Shown here: one piece after another, positions 42,945 to 51,824 of the stretch
Numbering within the stretch: the first letter of the stretch is position 1
Layout of the letters: every line of letters begins with the position of its first letter
NCBI RefSeq assembly: GCF_003025615.1
Contig: NZ_PYMJ01000005.1
Coordinates: 1-64,000 of the forward strand
From: Photobacterium frigidiphilum
GTDB taxonomy: Bacteria; Pseudomonadota; Gammaproteobacteria; Enterobacterales; Vibrionaceae
DNA: 64,000 nucleotides
Direction: 5' to 3'
The notes under the pieces: generated by a model
The model's database searches: none
Told to the model about the DNA's origin: nothing
What the model saw: only the letters and a program-made list of their open reading frames with translations
Position numbers and translations under genes: made by a program

Positions 42945-44042
42945 ATGACAAGATTTATTCAATGGTGGTCATCCCTTGAACAAGGTGTGAATCACGACTG
43001 GATGTACAATGTGGGTTTGTTACTCGCGTTAAGTGCAATTTTATGGGGTGGATGGCTACTTGTTACCCGCCGTCTTTCTTTGATTGCCGAAAACACCCGC
43101 TTAATTTGGGATGATGCACTGGTAAGTGCGGTTCGTCGTCCTGTCTGTTGGCTGATATGGTTATGGCCTGCCGTATTATCGCTTGGCATTGTGATTGATA
43201 ACACCACAAGCTACCCCACCACCTTTCTTGCTGTTGTTCGACATTTAATCGTAGTTTGGACCTTCGTCTGGATACTGTTACGCCTGGTCAGTAATGTCGA
43301 AGCTGGTATATTACCTAAAGCGAAAGATACCACCACCATTAATGCTATTTCTAAGATACTGCGTTTGATCGTAATGGTCATTGGTGGCTTAGTGATGATG
43401 CAGAACCTTGGCTTGAGTTTGTCGGGTGTGCTGACCTTCGGTGGCGTGGGTGGTTTAATTGTCGGTATGGCCGCAAAAGATATGTTGGCTAACTTCTTCG
43501 GTGCCATGATGTTGTATCTGGATCGCCCTTTCAAAGTGGGTGATTGGGTGCGCAGCCCAGATCGTCAAATTGAAGGTACGGTTGAGCGCATCGGCTTTAG
43601 AATGACGGTTATTCGCACATTTGATAAGCGACCGCTGTATGTGCCTAATTCTGTCTTTAGCTCTATCGTGGTTGAAAACCCTTCACGTATGACGAACCGT
43701 CGAATTAAACAAAGTGTCGGGTTACGTTATGAAGATGCGGCTGTCGTGGGCAAAGTGGCGTCTGATATAAAAGCCATGCTATTAAATCATGCCGATATTG
43801 ATAGTAACCAAACCATGATCGTTTGTTTTGATACGTATGGTGCATCGTCATTGAATATATTGGTGTACACCTTTACCAAAACCGTTAATTGGGTTGAATA
43901 TCAAGAAGTACAGCAAGATGTGATGCTGAAAATCGTGGATATTGTGCATCGTAACGGTGCTGACTTTGCGTTTCCAACCACAACGTTACACATGCACGAT
44001 GCCGATATTACAATGAATAGCAGCCAGCCTAATTTAGCCTAG
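42945..44042 (+). CDS. MscS-family mechanosensitive channel (YnaI/YbdG-like)
   Basis: A 365-residue protein with about four N-terminal membrane segments before the conserved pore helix (TFGGVGGLIVGMAAKDMLAN, near residue 165) and the MscS beta domain (YLDRPFKVGDWVRSPD). The C-terminal mixed domain ends in TTTLHMHD. Longer than E. coli MscS (286), close in length to YnaI. It releases osmolytes on hypo-osmotic shock. Weak RBS before the ATG; 113 bp after uspB. Confidence 0.88.
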   Translation: MTRFIQWWSSLEQGVNHDWMYNVGLLLALSAILWGGWLLVTRRLSLIAENTRLIWDDALVSAVRRPVCWLIWLWPAVLSLGIVIDNTTSYPTTFLAVVRHLIVVWTFVWILLRLVSNVEAGILPKAKDTTTINAISKILRLIVMVIGGLVMMQNLGLSLSGVLTFGGVGGLIVGMAAKDMLANFFGAMMLYLDRPFKVGDWVRSPDRQIEGTVERIGFRMTVIRTFDKRPLYVPNSVFSSIVVENPSRMTNRRIKQSVGLRYEDAAVVGKVASDIKAMLLNHADIDSNQTMIVCFDTYGASSLNILVYTFTKTVNWVEYQEVQQDVMLKIVDIVHRNGADFAFPTTTLHMHDADITMNSSQPNLA

Positions 44043-44100
44043 AATAGGAGATTAGGTTTGGTATTCACGCCATAGCCGCGTAAAATGCGCGCAGAACACA

Positions 44101-44137
44101 AAGGGATGCTAACCGCTATGGTATTGCATCCCTTTTT
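44101..44137 (+). terminator. Terminator after the MscS-type gene
   Basis: Stem AAGGGATGC/GCATCCCTT with a 16-base loop and TTTTT. Confidence 0.8.
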
Positions 44138-44170
44138 CATTCCGTGATGATCCAGAGTTTAGGTACAGAA

Positions 44171-45358
44171 ATGGCTAACAAGTTTGATGTTGTAATTATT
44201 GGTGCAGGTGCTGCAGGGTTAATGTGTGCGGCAGAAGCAGGCAAACGAGGTCGTTCTGTGCTGGTGGTTGATCACGCAAAGAAGCCAGGGCGTAAAATCC
44301 TGATCTCTGGTGGCGGTCGCTGTAACTTTACTAACTATGATGTGACAGCCAGTAATTTTGTTTGTCGTAATCCACATTTTGCAAAATCAGCCTTATCGCA
44401 ATATACCCAGTGGGATTTTATCGCGATGATTGCGAAACATAATATTGCTTACGAAGAGCGCTCGCACGGGCAGCTATTCTGTGAAGATTCAGCCAAAGAA
44501 ATTGTGCAAATGTTATTGGCTGAATGTGATTTACCAACGGTTGAACAGCGTTACCGTTGTGATGTGCATGACATCACTAAAACTGACTCTGGCTTTCGCT
44601 TAAAGCTGAATACCGATACGGTTGAATGTGAGTCTTTAGTGATTGCGACGGGGGGCTTATCCATGCCTAAGCTGGGTGCAACGCCTTTTGGTTATCAGGT
44701 TGCAGAGCAATTTGGGTTGAAAATGGTACCAACCACTGCGGGTTTAGTGCCTTTCACCTTGCATAAAGAAGAAAAAGAAGCGTTTGCTGAATTGTCTGGT
44801 ATTGCGGTTCCAGTGACGATTGAAGCGGAAGACGGTACTTATTTCAAAGAAAGTTTACTGTTTACTCACCGTGGGCTGTCTGGTCCGGTTATTTTACAGA
44901 TTTCATCGTACTGGACACCGGGTCAGAAAGTGACAATTAACTTGCTGCCTGACGTATCGTTGAGCGATACCTTGCGTGCGATGCGTGAAAGTAATCCGAA
45001 CCAAAGTCTAAAAATAGCGCTGTCGCGTTTATTGCCTAAGCGCTTAATTGAAGTGCTTATCGAGCGTGGTGACATTACCGATAAGCCATTGAAGCAATAT
45101 AATGAGAAAGAGGTTGCAAGCCTCGATGCGTATTTCCACTCGTGGTCTATTGCTCCAAATGGCACGGAAGGCTACCGCACTGCTGAAGTTACATTAGGTG
45201 GCGTAGATACTGATGAACTGTCATCAAAAACGATGGAAGCGAAACAGGTTCCTGGTTTGTACTTTGCTGGCGAAGTGATGGATGTGAGCGGTTGGTTGGG
45301 AGGCTACAACTTCCAATGGGCATGGAGTTCAGGTTATGTTGCTGGTCAATACGCTTAA
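44171..45358 (+). CDS. yhiN: YhiN/HI0933-family FAD-dependent oxidoreductase
   Basis: A 395-residue BaiN/HI0933-type flavoprotein. The dinucleotide motif VVIIGAGAAGLMCAAEAG is near the start, KPGRKILISGGGRCNFTN (family signature) near residue 38, and YFAGEVMDVSGWLGGYNFQ near the end. Function is not established for this subfamily. In E. coli yhiN neighbours uspB, as here with one gene between. I choose ATG 44171 (MANKFDVV), with AGG seven bases upstream. Confidence 0.9.
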   Translation: MANKFDVVIIGAGAAGLMCAAEAGKRGRSVLVVDHAKKPGRKILISGGGRCNFTNYDVTASNFVCRNPHFAKSALSQYTQWDFIAMIAKHNIAYEERSHGQLFCEDSAKEIVQMLLAECDLPTVEQRYRCDVHDITKTDSGFRLKLNTDTVECESLVIATGGLSMPKLGATPFGYQVAEQFGLKMVPTTAGLVPFTLHKEEKEAFAELSGIAVPVTIEAEDGTYFKESLLFTHRGLSGPVILQISSYWTPGQKVTINLLPDVSLSDTLRAMRESNPNQSLKIALSRLLPKRLIEVLIERGDITDKPLKQYNEKEVASLDAYFHSWSIAPNGTEGYRTAEVTLGGVDTDELSSKTMEAKQVPGLYFAGEVMDVSGWLGGYNFQWAWSSGYVAGQYA

Positions 45359-45394
45359 ATGCATTAAAAGTGGCAAGTTACAAAAGTAAACCTA

Positions 45395-45418
45395 AAAGCG
45401 GCTATTTAGCCGCTTTTT
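45395..45418 (+). terminator. yhiN terminator
   Basis: Stem AAAGCGGCT/AGCCGCTTT with ATTT loop and a T run. Confidence 0.88.
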
Positions 45419-45456
45419 ATATATTTATTATTAATTAATCAGGTGTTTGTCTTATT

Positions 45457-45486
45457 ACGGTTTGATAGTAAATCACCGTTTTTTTA
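45457..45486 (+). terminator. Possible second terminator after yhiN
   Basis: ACGG-TT-TGAT/ATCA-CCGT forms an 8-bp stem with a TT bulge, followed by seven T. Weaker than the hairpin at 45395 and possibly fortuitous. Confidence 0.4.
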
Positions 45487-45564
45487 CCTTGATTTAGCTT
45501 AAAGCCTACATTGTTTTGATTTCAGAACTATTCACAAAAAATTGACTCGTAATATCCACAAAAG

Positions 45565-45574
45565 TGCTTATAAT
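45565..45574 (+). promoter_or_regulatory. Probable -10 region for the DUF3332 lipoprotein gene
   Basis: A consensus TATAAT (45569-45574) preceded by TG at 45565-45566. TTGACT at 45542 is 21 bp upstream, too far for a normal spacer, so the promoter may rely on the TG element. It lies about 48 bp before the gene start. Confidence 0.5.
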
Positions 45575-45621
45575 CCGCCGACTTTTTATCCATTTTAATT
45601 TTAACGCGGAGTAACGTACAA

Positions 45622-46161
45622 ATGAAAAAGATCGCACTGAAAGCTGTGGCGATGGCTGTATTGGCAACCTCTTTAACCGGTTGTATTGGTCAGATGGGCA
45701 CCTCACAAATGGTGACCAAAGCAAACTTATCAGCTGTCGATAACCGTTATGGTCGTGCGGGTCTATTTGTTCTGTTAAGCCCGGTATATGGTATTGCTGC
45801 AGCAGCCGATTTATTTATCTTCAACTCAATTGAATTCTGGACCGGTAAAAACCCTATTACAGGTAAATCACCCGCAGTGGCTGATATGCCTGTTGATGCT
45901 ATCTTTAAGATCAACAGTAAATTAGATAAATCAATGACGACGGTGCCGCTAGCAAGCGTGCAGAACAGCAATATTGAAGCGGCTACATTCCGTCAGCTTG
46001 ACGATTCTACCCTAGAAATGAACGTGTCTTACCAAAATGGTGAAACCGCGCGACTACGTGGCGAGAAAGCTGGCGATAACGTGAACTTCTACTTAGACGG
46101 TGAGTTCATTACGACAGTAAGTATTGCAGAGTTAAACCAATACGCTGACGTACAAGCTTAA
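45622..46161 (+). CDS. DUF3332-type lipoprotein
   Basis: A 179-residue exported protein. The signal peptide carries a lipobox LTGC, so Cys-21 is the predicted lipidated residue. A hydrophobic stretch LFVLLSPVYGIAAAADLFIF (about 49-68) could insert in or contact a membrane. The C-terminal half looks like beta-strands. I recognise it as the DUF3332 family common in vibrios; function unknown. Monocistronic, with its own promoter and a terminator-like hairpin beyond. Confidence 0.8.
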   Translation: MKKIALKAVAMAVLATSLTGCIGQMGTSQMVTKANLSAVDNRYGRAGLFVLLSPVYGIAAAADLFIFNSIEFWTGKNPITGKSPAVADMPVDAIFKINSKLDKSMTTVPLASVQNSNIEAATFRQLDDSTLEMNVSYQNGETARLRGEKAGDNVNFYLDGEFITTVSIAELNQYADVQA

Positions 46162-46200
46162 TCATTACGATGTGGTGAAAACCGTATTATACAATGAATC

Positions 46201-46224
46201 AAAAACGGGAGCTTAGGCTCCCGT
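46201..46224 (-). terminator. Terminator of the ALDH-tetR operon
   Basis: Perfect stem ACGGGAGC/GCTCCCGT with a tetraloop; the T run is on the minus strand. It lies just after the TetR stop codon and may also slow plus-strand transcription. Confidence 0.85.
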
Positions 46225-46251
46225 TCTGCTTTTTAATTAGCCACTTTTAAA

Positions 46252-46851
46252 TCATGGTTTAGCGACTAAGCCTTGCCAAAACATCTGGAAAGCACCGTCT
46301 TGATAACTTTGCTGTTGGAATAGCTCTGGTTGTTCAATAAATAAGGTTGTCACCGCTAAATAGTGATAATGGCAATAATTAAGTACTAAAGGTATTGGCA
46401 AGCATGCCAATACGCCTTGCTGCTGTCCTTGCTTAATCGCTTCAACTAAAAACGCCATTGATGACGTCATAACATCTTGTTGTTGGCTAATTTTAAATTG
46501 TGGGTCGTTGGCAAATTGCTGCAGAAACTGCCATTTTAGTGGGTGACTCATTGCCCATTCAATTGCTTGATGCCAATAGCTTTCAATAGTGGATTTTAAA
46601 GCATCCGCTTGATTGTCCAATGAACCAACGTTATCAGCAGTATTTTGGCTAATGGACTGACTCAATTCATCTTTGATCGAACGGTATAGCGTCACCACCA
46701 ATTCTTGTTTATTTGAAAAATGATGGAATAGCGTACCCGTTGCCACGTTTGCTTGCTTGGCAATTTTGGCTGTTGCTGTTGCTTGAATTCCCTGTTCGAC
46801 AAAGAGCAAAAGGGCGGTATCCAAAATTTTCTGTTTCTTTTCTGTAACCAT
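46252..46851 (-). CDS. TetR-family regulator
   Basis: A 199-residue regulator with a typical TetR N-terminus (KKQKILDTALLLFVEQGIQA, VATGTLFHHFSNKQELV) and a helical ligand-binding C-terminal domain with no recognisable ligand signature. It lies 21 bp downstream of an aldehyde dehydrogenase gene on the same strand, so it probably represses that operon through the palindrome at 48379. No good RBS before the ATG; translation may be coupled to the upstream gene. Confidence 0.85.
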   Translation of the reverse strand: MVTEKKQKILDTALLLFVEQGIQATATAKIAKQANVATGTLFHHFSNKQELVVTLYRSIKDELSQSISQNTADNVGSLDNQADALKSTIESYWHQAIEWAMSHPLKWQFLQQFANDPQFKISQQQDVMTSSMAFLVEAIKQGQQQGVLACLPIPLVLNYCHYHYLAVTTLFIEQPELFQQQSYQDGAFQMFWQGLVAKP

Positions 46852-46872
46852 AAACAGATTAAATTCCCAAAT

Positions 46873-48306
46873 TTATCGAAGGAAGAAAGCTAACATCAGC
46901 TTTTGTATCCAGCCACCATAAGGTGGGGTCACTAATTTAGCGGTATTTATTTTACCGCGACTCAAAATTGTTTTCGCTTTCGAGAACGTTAAGAACCCTT
47001 CTTTACCGTGATAATGCCCCATACCGGAAGGACCGATACCACCAAATGGTGCATCATCGGCAGCAACGTGGAAGACTGACTCGTTAATACACATTCCGCC
47101 AGAATGGGTGGTGGTTTTAATGCGTTGTTGCAGCTGTTGATCAAAACTCATTAGGTATAACGCCAGCGGACGAGGACGTTGCTGAATATAGTCGATTGCC
47201 TGATCAATTGTTTTATAGGGCACGATTGGCAATATTGGACCAAATATTTCATCTTGCATGACGGTCATATCATCATTGGTATTCAACAAGATATGGGTGA
47301 CCATACGATGTTGCTGATCATCACGACTATTTTCATGGCAAGGGATCACCGTCGCGCCTTTGCTTTTTGCATCTTCAAGCCAAGCGGTTAGGCGTTGATA
47401 TTGGCGCTGATTAATTACCGACGTAAAGTCTTTGTTATTCGTACCCTTTGGGTACATCTTATTGAATTGCTTTTTGTACTCTGCAACAAAATTGTCCACT
47501 TTATCTTCAGGAACTAATGCGTAATCAGGGGCGACACAAATCTGCCCGCCATTGAGGCTTTTGCCGTAAATCATCCGCTCAACCGCGACATTCAATGGTA
47601 TATCGGGGGCAATAATGGTGGGTGATTTGCCACCTAGCTCGAGTGTGACTGGAGTGAGGTTATCAGCTGCTGCGCGCATAACATGGCGCCCAACGGTCGT
47701 TGAACCGGTGAAAATCAGGTGATCAAACGGTAATGCGGTAAAGGCTGCTGCGATATCGGCTTCACCTTCAAAAACCGCCACGTGTTTGTTATCAAATGCC
47801 GATGCCAGCAATTCACGCAGTACGATGTTGGTTGCTGGGGTGAATTCACTGAGCTTAATCATGGCGCGGTTACCCGCCGCTAAGGCGGTGATTAATGGCC
47901 CAAGGCTGAGCATTACTGGGAAATTCCACGGTACTACAACCCCGATCACCCCGAGCGGTTGATATACCACTTCCACTTTGGCTGGCGCTAACAATAAGCC
48001 GGCATGGCGCTTCGAGGGTTTCATCCACTTTTTTAAGTGTTTAATGGTGTAGCTAATATTCATGACGCAGGGCAGTACATCAGCCATTAGACTGTCTTGT
48101 TGGCTACGTTGTCCGTAATCTTGATTCAGTGCCTCACATAGTGCTGTTTTGTTGGCTAACAAGGCTTTTTTAAGCGCCTTTAGCTGGGTGATTCGTTCAG
48201 CATAGTCTGGCATTGGGTGAGCAGAATAACTCGCACGTTGTTCGTGTAATGTATTTTGCATTGCCGAGATGTCTAATTTGGTGACGACGTTTTCTGCTAC
48301 TGTCAT
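46873..48306 (-). CDS. Coniferyl aldehyde dehydrogenase-like NAD(P)+ aldehyde dehydrogenase
   Basis: A 477-residue class 3-type aldehyde dehydrogenase. The glutamate motif VTLELGGKSPTII is near residue 222, and the catalytic cysteine in NGGQICVAPDY near 256. IGPSGMGHYHGKEGFLTFS closes the family pattern. A hydrophobic C-terminus (KLMLAFFLR) could bind membrane. It oxidises aldehydes to acids; coniferyl or fatty aldehyde substrates are both plausible. First gene of a two-gene operon with tetR. GAGG lies eight bases before the ATG. Confidence 0.87.
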   Translation of the reverse strand: MTVAENVVTKLDISAMQNTLHEQRASYSAHPMPDYAERITQLKALKKALLANKTALCEALNQDYGQRSQQDSLMADVLPCVMNISYTIKHLKKWMKPSKRHAGLLLAPAKVEVVYQPLGVIGVVVPWNFPVMLSLGPLITALAAGNRAMIKLSEFTPATNIVLRELLASAFDNKHVAVFEGEADIAAAFTALPFDHLIFTGSTTVGRHVMRAAADNLTPVTLELGGKSPTIIAPDIPLNVAVERMIYGKSLNGGQICVAPDYALVPEDKVDNFVAEYKKQFNKMYPKGTNNKDFTSVINQRQYQRLTAWLEDAKSKGATVIPCHENSRDDQQHRMVTHILLNTNDDMTVMQDEIFGPILPIVPYKTIDQAIDYIQQRPRPLALYLMSFDQQLQQRIKTTTHSGGMCINESVFHVAADDAPFGGIGPSGMGHYHGKEGFLTFSKAKTILSRGKINTAKLVTPPYGGWIQKLMLAFFLR

Positions 48307-48378
48307 TGATATTGCCTCATGAGTGATTGGTCACAAAGATCCTGAACAGTTCGATGCCGTGTCGAAATAATATCCGTC

Positions 48379-48396
48379 ACCGACTGATTAGTCGGT
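48379..48396. promoter_or_regulatory. Palindromic operator for the ALDH-tetR operon
   Basis: ACCGACT-GATT-AGTCGGT, a perfect 7-bp inverted repeat with a 4-bp centre. It lies directly downstream of a minus-strand -10 element and 72 bp upstream of the aldehyde dehydrogenase start. Probably bound by the TetR protein at 46252. Confidence 0.75.
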
Positions 48397-48399
48397 TTT

Positions 48400-48427
48400 A
48401 GTATAGTGCATTTAACGTGCGATGCAA
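48400..48427 (-). promoter_or_regulatory. Promoter of the ALDH-tetR operon
   Basis: On the minus strand TTGCAT (48422-48427) and TATACT (48400-48405) with a 16-bp spacer. The operator palindrome begins four bases downstream of the -10. Confidence 0.65.
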
Positions 48428-48459
48428 ATTTGTACAATAATCGTCGTGATTGTAGTAAC

Positions 48460-49041
48460 TCAGTGTTTAGTATGACCACTTTTCTCTGCATTAAATACTT
48501 CAATAAAGGTACTGAAGTATTGTTCTAGCTTGGCTGCTTGTTGTGGTTGGTTGATCAATGAAAGTAATGCTATGCCTGCTTCACAAGTACACAAATTGCC
48601 AGCCTGCTGATTACGGCGTAGCTGATATTCAGACATGGAGTTTGGCGTTAGGCTTATGCGTGGCAGCGCGGCTAACCATGGGCTTTTACGTACCATTTTT
48701 CGTGCTTCTTGCCAGGTCGCATCAAGAATGACAAACAGCGGTATTTTCTGATCCGTTGGCTGAAAATCACTGGCTGGGTGCGTTTCATCACTAGGAAATA
48801 ATAACCAAGGGGAAAATTGAGGGTCCGTTAATTGTTGGATGAGTTCGCTTGGCGGCGTTACTCGATCCCAGATGACGCGGCGGCAATGAGGCAGGGTACG
48901 TTCCATTAAGACTCCGGTATTGGTGTCTTTGTTCAGTTCTTTGGGGTGAGTCAGTAATACAAAATGCGCAGCACTGGTGAGAGATTGGGGTTCTGCATGG
49001 CAAATACAGTTGTGTTGGAAACCACAGCGCGGGCAAGGCAT
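48460..49041 (-). CDS. tRNA-uridine aminocarboxypropyltransferase (DTW domain, TapT-like)
   Basis: A 193-residue DTW-domain protein. It has N-terminal cysteines (CPRCGFQHNCIC) of a small metal-binding cap, LLTHPKELNKDTNTGVL, and the DTW-type motif ILDATWQEARKM near residue 108. Members (TapT/YfiP, DTWD) transfer the aminocarboxypropyl group of SAM to U47 of tRNAs (acp3U). Its 3' end lies near the promoter of the downstream ALDH operon. Assignment to TapT rather than another DTW paralogue is tentative. Confidence 0.85.
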   Translation of the reverse strand: MPCPRCGFQHNCICHAEPQSLTSAAHFVLLTHPKELNKDTNTGVLMERTLPHCRRVIWDRVTPPSELIQQLTDPQFSPWLLFPSDETHPASDFQPTDQKIPLFVILDATWQEARKMVRKSPWLAALPRISLTPNSMSEYQLRRNQQAGNLCTCEAGIALLSLINQPQQAAKLEQYFSTFIEVFNAEKSGHTKH

Positions 49042-49151
49042 AAATGTTCTCTTTAAATAAAAATGACATAACGTAAACGGGAAGCGGCTCCACTTCCCAA
49101 AGGTAACCGCAATATTATATCAAGCCACACATGTATTGCTTGAATCCAGCT

Positions 49152-50246
49152 TTATTGTTTCTCGAGCCGTAAACCGTCACGACCAAGGCTATAAGCATGA
49201 CCGTTAACCACTTCTTCTGTGGTGATTAGCGTTTTGCCGTTTAATGTAAATAAACGTTCGCCATTTAAACGACGACCTTGATGGCGGGTCATCATAACTT
49301 GCACAGTGTTTTGATTGGCTTGTTGCCAGAATCCTGTTTCAACAAGGCTATTATCACCATTCGTATAGGCGTACGTTGTGGTTGCTGAATGATCTGGCTT
49401 AAGTACTAACGTGGTGGTTAAACCCGTATTCTGGGTGGTTTGAGTGCCACTTTGATACTCGCCAATCCAATTCAAAGTGACATCGGTAGCGCCAATGGTC
49501 GCGCAACCTTTGAATTGTTTACCTTGCCACTCTAATGTGGATTGCCAACCAAATAACGCATCGCTCATGGTGTCGTTACATTGCGCTTTGGTTAGGGTTA
49601 GGCTGAAATCTTTCCCCGTATATTGTTGTTTACCCGAGATGGATGATGTTGAGGTAATTGCTTGGTTTTGGCGCTCTTTCCCCATTTGAATTAAGGTGAC
49701 TTGCTTATTTTTGATTTCAGCAGCCCAACCGGGTTCGTTGCCAAAGGCACGTGTCGTGTGCGGTTGTTGTTTACAGCCGCCACTCATTTCAGCAGAAATC
49801 ATGTTGATTTGTTTTACTGTAAAGCGACCATCGTAGTTAGCGGCAAAGCCTTCTTCGGGAGCGGGTTCTAAGAAACCAATCATTTCACCATACATCACTT
49901 GGTAGCCGTTTGGGGTGATTTTTTCAAGCGCAGAACGGTCAGATATTGCTGTTGTTAGCCAATATTGTTGCGTGCTACCGCAAGGTTGAATGCTATTACT
50001 TTCATGACCGAGCGTCACCATGCCTCGCATCATAAAGGCTTGCACTTTTCCACTTGTCTGAATGCTTGTATTAACTGTCTCTGTATTTGCAGTCGTCGTT
50101 GAACTGCTACCGAGTTGCGTTGGCTCTTTAGGGGGGGTGAGATCGATCATGCCCGATGTGGATGACGAAGGGGTAGATGTAGAGCAGCCTGTTAAGGCAA
50201 TAAGAGCGGCAATAGGTAACGCTGTTCGCATCCGTGGATGTGTCAT
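49152..50246 (-). CDS. Two-domain lipoprotein (COG3650-like plus NlpE/META-like region)
   Basis: A 364-residue predicted lipoprotein with lipobox LTGC (Cys near 21), then a serine/threonine-rich linker (about 22-65). The middle part (about 66-260) includes FGNEPGWAAEI and a CxxC-free pair of cysteines, as in COG3650-type proteins. The C-terminal part (about 280-360, LVLKPDHSATTTYAY, ETGFWQQ) resembles NlpE-N-like beta-barrels. Function unknown; an envelope-stress role is conjecture. AGAGGG precedes the ATG. Confidence 0.72.
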   Translation of the reverse strand: MTHPRMRTALPIAALIALTGCSTSTPSSSTSGMIDLTPPKEPTQLGSSSTTTANTETVNTSIQTSGKVQAFMMRGMVTLGHESNSIQPCGSTQQYWLTTAISDRSALEKITPNGYQVMYGEMIGFLEPAPEEGFAANYDGRFTVKQINMISAEMSGGCKQQPHTTRAFGNEPGWAAEIKNKQVTLIQMGKERQNQAITSTSSISGKQQYTGKDFSLTLTKAQCNDTMSDALFGWQSTLEWQGKQFKGCATIGATDVTLNWIGEYQSGTQTTQNTGLTTTLVLKPDHSATTTYAYTNGDNSLVETGFWQQANQNTVQVMMTRHQGRRLNGERLFTLNGKTLITTEEVVNGHAYSLGRDGLRLEKQ

Positions 50247-50290
50247 GCAAATCCCTCTTCATGTTAGGCTTAAGTGAAAGTACTTTATAT

Positions 50291-50336
50291 TATACCAATC
50301 TAGACAAGTACCTGATTACTTATCCAGAATGGTATT
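50291..50336. repeat. Short palindromic intergenic repeat, copy 2 (before the EVE gene)
   Basis: TATACCAATCTAGACA, then a 14-base centre, then TATCCAGAATGGTATT. Ends ATACCAATCT and AGAATGGTAT are inverted (9 of 10). Related to 38930-38963. Confidence 0.75.
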
Positions 50337-50350
50337 CAACGAGAATGATT

Positions 50351-50809
50351 GTGGGCTATTGGTTATTTAAAACAGAACCAGAGACCTTTTCCATAGACAC
50401 TTTAAAGCAGCAAAAAGTTTCGTGTTGGGAAGGGGTTCGTAACTATCAGGCGCGGAATATGATGCGTGATCAGGTTAAATTAGGCGATCAGATCTTTATT
50501 TATCATTCATCGTGTAAAAATGTGGGGGTGGCTGGTATTGCGACCGTTGTGAAAGAAGCCTATCCCGATCATTTTCAATTCGATCCGACCTGCCCGTATT
50601 TTGACCCTAAATCTGATCCTGAAAATCCTCGTTGGGTAATGGTCGATGTGGGATATCAGCGTCATTTACGGCTTGTTTCACTAAAGCGAATGAAAGCCAA
50701 TCCGTTGTTAGAAGAGATGCCTTTGGTGAAACGGGGTAATCGATTGAGCATTATGCCGGTGACTGAAGCGCAGTGGCAGGCAATATTACAGATGACAGGG
50801 CAGCTCTAA
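50351..50809 (+). CDS. EVE-domain protein
   Basis: An EVE (PUA-like) domain protein of about 152 residues. YWLFKTEPETFSID at the N-terminus, WEGVRNYQARNMMRD and GDQIFIYHSS match the family, thought to bind modified bases or RNA. Two starts are possible: GTG at 50351 (VGYWLFK), which has GAGAA five bases upstream and fits family N-termini, or ATG at 50345 without an RBS. Preceded by the palindromic repeat at 50291. Cytoplasmic; role unknown. Confidence 0.85.
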   Translation: MGYWLFKTEPETFSIDTLKQQKVSCWEGVRNYQARNMMRDQVKLGDQIFIYHSSCKNVGVAGIATVVKEAYPDHFQFDPTCPYFDPKSDPENPRWVMVDVGYQRHLRLVSLKRMKANPLLEEMPLVKRGNRLSIMPVTEAQWQAILQMTGQL

Positions 50810-50836
50810 CTATCGATTTACTAAACGACAATGATC

Positions 50837-50861
50837 AAAAAAGGCTGTGTTGGCAGCCTTT
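50837..50861 (-). terminator. yigL terminator
   Basis: Stem AAAGGCTG/CAGCCTTT with six-base loop; a T run is present on the minus strand (AAAAAA at 50837-50842). Confidence 0.8.
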
Positions 50862-50890
50862 ATATCACGTGATTTATCGCGAATTTATGC

Positions 50891-51688
50891 TTATAACAGG
50901 TTCTCTGCTAAGTAATGTGCCACAGCTTCATCAGCACAAGAGCCGATAACTTCATTGTTCGGTAAGGCTTTTTTTACTTTGTCGTGAGAGGTTTCCATCA
51001 CTAACCCTTTACCTGCCATTGACAGCATTTCAGCATCATTCATGCCGTCACCAAATGCGAGGCAGTCTTGCAATGCATAGCCTTTTTCTTTCGCAACCGC
51101 TTCTAGCGCATGACCTTTTGATACGCCAGCATCCATCACTTCTAAGCACCAAGGGGTCGAGAATGCGATATTAGCACGGCTGCCAAAATGTTCATTAAGG
51201 CGATCTTCCCATTCAACCAGCTTGTCATGATCGTGGTCATCACGAGTGAGAAATATTTTAGCCACACCTTCTAATGGAGGATTTTCGACATCAAAAAGTT
51301 GGTAACTAAACGTATCATGAAATTCGCTTAGCGATTTATCTTCCATATTTAATAGCCAATCGTCGTTGCGATAGATATGGATTTTGAGTGCTGGATCCGT
51401 TTTGGTTAATGCAATCACGCCTGCGATGACTTCTGCTTGAACATTTTGTTGGAAGATCAACTCGCCTTTACAATTATGCACACGTGCACCATTAGAGGTG
51501 ATCATGTACGCAGGAATACCGATATGTTCACGCATACCTGCAACATCAATATGGTGGCGGCCTGTGGCGAACACAAAATCTTTACCTTGCTGGTGTAAGC
51601 GGTTTAAGACGTCTTTAGTGAATGGCGCAATTTTGTGGTCAGGAGTAAGTAGTGTACCGTCTAGATCTGAAGCAACAATCTTGTACAT
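50891..51688 (-). CDS. yigL: YigL-like HAD phosphatase (Cof family)
   Basis: A 265-residue HAD-IIB phosphatase. Motif I DLDGTLL is near residue 8, ATGRHH near 43, ITSNGARVH near 63, the lysine in GVSKGHALEAVAKEKGY near 195 and motif IV FGDGMNDAEM near 218. Close to E. coli YigL (pyridoxal phosphate and sugar phosphate phosphatase). I start at 51688 (MYKIVASD); the frame is open to 51724. Next to pldB, as in E. coli. Confidence 0.9.
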   Translation of the reverse strand: MYKIVASDLDGTLLTPDHKIAPFTKDVLNRLHQQGKDFVFATGRHHIDVAGMREHIGIPAYMITSNGARVHNCKGELIFQQNVQAEVIAGVIALTKTDPALKIHIYRNDDWLLNMEDKSLSEFHDTFSYQLFDVENPPLEGVAKIFLTRDDHDHDKLVEWEDRLNEHFGSRANIAFSTPWCLEVMDAGVSKGHALEAVAKEKGYALQDCLAFGDGMNDAEMLSMAGKGLVMETSHDKVKKALPNNEVIGSCADEAVAHYLAENLL

Positions 51689-51824
51689 GAATATTCTCGC
51701 AATGAAAGCTGGGGTCAGATACACACAATAACCTCTGTACCTGATTGGTATGATGAATTCTAAACCAGTTTACGTCAGAAAAAAGAGGCTAATGTGTGAT
51801 TTCATAATTTCCGCTTTTACTTAC

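Noticed and set aside
51720-51765. Possible third copy of the short palindromic repeat
   Set aside because: Only a GTACCTGATT-GGTAT fragment resembles copy 2; the inverted ends are missing.
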